DNA of 23,266 nt, taken from IMG/VR virus record IMGVR_UViG_3300023196_000478, positions 1 through 23,266 of that record. One strand, 5' to 3'. Position numbers and translations under genes: made by a program. The notes beneath the pieces were generated by a model. The model did no database searches and was not told where the DNA came from. It worked only from the letters and a program-made list of their open reading frames with translations. Positions 20,901-23,266 of this stretch are shown here, piece after piece (position 1 is the stretch's first letter; each line of letters begins with the position of its first letter). The stretch comes from a virus.

Positions 20901-23266
20901 TCTCCATTAATTGTAATAGGGTATCCTGGATGAATTTTTTCTCCCCTTGGATTTTGAGAGTCTATTCTACCAACACTCATTATAGTTCCCCTTGGTACTT
21001 TAGTTAAATCATTATTTGTATTCTCAGATTTTAGTGGCATAGACTTTTCTAAAGTCAACTCTAACATCTTAGGTATGTTTGGAAAACCTTTAAATTCTCC
21101 ACTGTCAAATTTAGCATTAGGATTTTTAACTGCCAATACTCCTACTGCACCCATAGCATCCATAAAGTCTCTACGAACATCGTAAGTACCACTTGTTATA
21201 AGAACATCTCTAAGTTCCTCTAATGAGTTAATGTTGTTGCCATGTATTTTAGGAAATCTTTTCTTTCCTGTTTTTGTTGTTGAGTTAATCTTTTCGTTTA
21301 TAAATGCAAACGCCTCATTAATTGTTAACTCTTCTCTTTGAAAAGATTCTTCTAGCTCAAGAATATATAGATTAGAAAACTCTTGGTTACCCCTGTGAGA
21401 TATTGGACCTTGAGAAACAATGACCATGTACATGTCTTTTGTTTTATATGCCATGTTCATAAAACTAGAAAACGAAGCCTCTGTTGTTGATGCCCATAGA
21501 GCATTCTTATCTTTAAACTTATTTCCAAATAGTGGACCACCATTAATATTCACTCGTATATTAGAGCCATCCCTGTATCCAGTGTAAACACCAGTACCCA
21601 TTAAGTCTCCTGGAACAACCAACACTAATTTATTCTCTAATTCTTGCAGATTAAATATTGGTAAACCACCAAACTTAGATTCTTTTGGTTTCTTGTATCC
21701 AACCCTTTCAAAGTAACCCTGAGGAATTTCAGTAAGACCAAATGGTTGTCCTTGTTGAAGTTCATCTAGCAAATCTAATTTAGATTGCTTAGGCTCTTTT
21801 GATTGGAAGTCAATATCTTCAACAGATATAGTAGGTATAAATTCGCTTGGCAGTCTTCCACTACCAAATTCAAAGTAGTCTTTAGAAAAGTCAGTGCTCA
21901 TGAAACCAGTCATAGGATTAAAGTTTTCAATACCAGTTAACTCATATTTGTTTTTATCAAAGAACCATCTTGGAACTGACACCCTAACCTTATCTCCTAC
22001 CTCTTGAATCGTTGTTATAGAGTTTGGTAAGTAGTTAAACTTATAACTTTTTTCTTTGCTTCTACTTCCAGAATACTTAACAGCTTTTCCTGATGCAGTT
22101 TCTCCATGAAGTCTGTCAGAACTTATCTCAAACATAACAGGATTGTTTTTAATCTTGTCGTACTTTTCTTTGTACTCTTGTTCTGCTTTTGCCCAAAGTT
22201 CTTTTTGTATTTGGAACTTGTCAGAAGATTCCTGCATCTGTCTTAGCAAGTCATACTTAGAGGTTATCTGCTCTGATGAAAGATTCTTATCGCTACCATA
22301 CTGTTGTTTCCATCCAGACATTTTAGAAAACTTAATTTTCTTTCCTGTCTTTTTTTCTTCAGCCTCAAACGCTTCATCTTGTGGAGTAGTCTTTACTGCG
22401 TTCTTAGCGTAAACTAGCCCACCTATTTGAATTACTTCATCAGCATGTAGTAAAGGCATACCATCAGCCCTATCGTAGAAGTACGAGTGCCTAAAAGGAT
22501 TCATACCCACCTGAACCCAAGCTGGGTTTTTTACTATAGACTCAATAGTGTTCATAGCATTTGCTCCTTTTTCTTGAGAGGTAGCTCCCTCTATTGGAGA
22601 CCACTCACCCTGCATCCTGGCAATGGTAGCCTTACCCATTCTTCTTCCCCCTGGCTTTAACTCTGCGTGTCTAGCTATGTTTATAGCAACAACAGGATTA
22701 GAGGTGAAGTCTACATTTTTTATTCTAGCTACATTGTTATATGATAGTGGGGAACCACTTGTTCCTCCCTCATGAACTGTAATAGCCCATATATTACTAT
22801 TAGTATATGCAGGTATATCAAGCCTTAAACCAACAGACTTACCCTCTTCAAATTCTAAATTTATTTTTCCCTCTGACTTTACACCAACAGCAGTAGCTAT
22901 ATCTTCAGCTTTTGCTGGCTCAATAAATCCTATGATTGGTTTGATTGGACTGTATTGATTTACTGTAGCAAGATATTCCTCTTGTGTAATCTCTTCGTTG
23001 TAGTATGCTTCAGCAGCATCTCTAACAATATTATTTCTTTCTGTTATAGCTCTGTCTCCCCTCCCTATCATTGATGGTGACCATTGAAGCTTTGATTCTT
23101 TAACATTAAGTTTTTCAGTAAACAAAGAGGATTCTACAAATATTATGCTTTTTTCTTGAACGTCTTCTGTCATGTCTAACAAGGCGTTTCTCCTCTGCTC
23201 TTCTGTAAGGTTCAATCTTCTTTCTACATTTCTAGATTCAACCTCACCATAATTTGAATAATAAGC
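17978..23266 (-). CDS. Large polyvalent protein, 5' end outside the window
   Basis: The frame is open from the right edge through 1762 residues; a TTG at 23213-23215 is not a convincing start because the preceding 17 codons read into GEVESRNVERRLN, a segment typical of these proteins. About 170 residues further on is NPFRHSYFYDRADGMPLLHA followed by DEVIQIGGLVYAKN, a block recurring in phage polyvalent proteins. The last 550 residues (YGATILSVQTHIRNFMSNTL, EDDYWKVFVYYNLREQY, FDFSSLDPFAHIKKSGK) resemble LPD38-type domains (recognised from memory). Such giant multidomain proteins are thought to be packaged and injected with the genome to counter host functions. It ends 11 bases before the beta-barrel-like gene. 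Confidence 0.7.
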   Translation of the reverse strand, partial: AYYSNYGEVESRNVERRLNLTEEQRRNALLDMTEDVQEKSIIFVESSLFTEKLNVKESKLQWSPSMIGRGDRAITERNNIVRDAAEAYYNEEITQEEYLATVNQYSPIKPIIGFIEPAKAEDIATAVGVKSEGKINLEFEEGKSVGLRLDIPAYTNSNIWAITVHEGGTSGSPLSYNNVARIKNVDFTSNPVVAINIARHAELKPGGRRMGKATIARMQGEWSPIEGATSQEKGANAMNTIESIVKNPAWVQVGMNPFRHSYFYDRADGMPLLHADEVIQIGGLVYAKNAVKTTPQDEAFEAEEKKTGKKIKFSKMSGWKQQYGSDKNLSSEQITSKYDLLRQMQESSDKFQIQKELWAKAEQEYKEKYDKIKNNPVMFEISSDRLHGETASGKAVKYSGSRSKEKSYKFNYLPNSITTIQEVGDKVRVSVPRWFFDKNKYELTGIENFNPMTGFMSTDFSKDYFEFGSGRLPSEFIPTISVEDIDFQSKEPKQSKLDLLDELQQGQPFGLTEIPQGYFERVGYKKPKESKFGGLPIFNLQELENKLVLVVPGDLMGTGVYTGYRDGSNIRVNINGGPLFGNKFKDKNALWASTTEASFSSFMNMAYKTKDMYMVIVSQGPISHRGNQEFSNLYILELEESFQREELTINEAFAFINEKINSTTKTGKKRFPKIHGNNINSLEELRDVLITSGTYDVRRDFMDAMGAVGVLAVKNPNAKFDSGEFKGFPNIPKMLELTLEKSMPLKSENTNNDLTKVPRGTIMSVGRIDSQNPRGEKIHPGYPITINGEFLGINSEAGVNIAGLMNYTLTSQGEQYFEGDIAERNKKLGGYTKNGAVLGAISLRSKESKLPALEIHTDNIRIQDNGFFSFNGTNAKLQFKKNFTTKGLMTKATYDASITKQNETKAKMYDVEMIVENFQVAVEKEYGKDLTKETLSSINSSLTGTYELVELLPNNIQKVIVEMRDYIDALSQHMIDEGMIQGDLEAIVSKNIGVYVNRTYEVFENPHYEVAPEVWNNAVYKLKESYSEIGQELSVEQATEILNELFAEMKGVGNNPLSFFMSRDLIKRDVKSLKQRKDIPSWMREVMGESKDPVSNFFKTSSKLIHIIEQTKLLSSLREIGFNEGFLSDKYDSKKFPKRITKDDTSKFSQYYPLTHGLALYTTPEFAEVLRMFTTDINQNGLLMQSLMTANYMFKYGATILSVQTHIRNFMSNTLVVTALGINPLNPSSHSYMFGKLKTNGKWNELEIKKLIQLGVIKDGAYSGEVKAIISDTMGEDVPTTKLATNKAKLIVQGASNIAQKAYQAEDDYWKVFVYYNLREQYTKAYPNATEEQLDEMSANDVIRHMPTYSKIPHAIKEIRKFPLVGTFPSFVTEMMRNTINHIEDTPKMVMSSNDDIKKMGIRRGVGLLGASGFATLIASMVKNLLPDWDDEKTEALQSEVAPWSRNSDLVPVQYEDGSVYYFDFSSLDPFAHIKKSGKTLSYIFTGKGYAEDSLNEFLRESFSPYLGVEPVTQAIAEVNANKDGYGNPIYNATDDAGSIASKGFVHIAKVLTPGTIKSFMKMTDPDKDFTKEFVSTFAGVRVSELNSEKQYYFRVQDAVDDSKLNSRLYFDVANKDDVSNSDKESALQKANTKLQETFETLYNHRKNLETLGMNPKRALKMTKMPAEKDIYIGKKNQISMYIGEAFPLMPSHRPINQSELQTIANNLLVGASVGIVNGSEIKSIFRKYLINDIQGDAIKLLSTGDYIWDYDMRKVVKKELK

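Noticed and set aside
23213-23215. TTG start for the large polyvalent protein
   Set aside because: The upstream 17 codons to the window edge are open and read a family-like GEVESRNVERRL segment, so the true start is outside.

Overview
The window looks like part of an AT-rich tailed double-stranded DNA phage that infects a member of the Bacteroidota, probably a marine flavobacterium. Host evidence: (i) genes not coupled to an upstream gene start after AAATTA-rich leaders instead of Shine-Dalgarno sites; (ii) three consecutive predicted secreted proteins have signal peptides followed directly by Gln, the Bacteroidetes 'Q-rule'; (iii) one of them ends in a type IX secretion system (T9SS) C-terminal sorting domain, a system confined to that phylum. 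No integrase, terminase, portal or major capsid gene is visible, so the head genes must lie outside the window.

Layout. Positions 1-194 hold the end of a truncated HTH-like gene, followed by a 238-bp non-coding stretch (195-432) with a possible promoter and hairpins. Positions 433-9096, all on the + strand, form the early replication and recombination region: an SSAP/exonuclease pair, a DnaA-domain-IV-like protein, a winged-helix protein, an SSB-like protein with its own intrinsic terminator, a replication initiator, a primase-helicase, a DUF1064 nuclease, several small unknowns, a tRNA-Arg(CCT) directly after a second terminator, an HTH protein, PhoH, DUF3310 and a zinc-ribbon protein. This block runs convergently into the late region. 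The + strand terminator at 9142-9178 lies inside the opposing gene's coding sequence.

Positions 9020-23266, all on the - strand and read right to left, are late genes: a very large polyvalent protein (start outside the window); a cassette made of an outer-membrane beta-barrel-like protein, a membrane/coiled-coil protein, a secreted thioredoxin-like protein without CXXC, a T9SS-type secreted protein with 11 cysteine-paired repeats, and a 58-residue Cys-rich protein; then a 3TM holin, two tiny basic proteins, DUF5675, an amidase-like protein that seems to have lost zinc ligands, a transglycosylase-like protein, two related tail-fibre proteins, a small structural candidate and a PD-(D/E)XK-like protein.

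The most unusual part is the secretion cassette at about 14194-17966. Nearly all its genes are joined by TAATG or ATGA overlaps, so they should be translated together late in infection. They seem designed to place phage-encoded proteins in the host envelope or outside the cell, using the host's Sec and T9SS machinery. Its role (receptor masking, superinfection exclusion, adhesion, envelope remodelling) cannot be read from the sequence.
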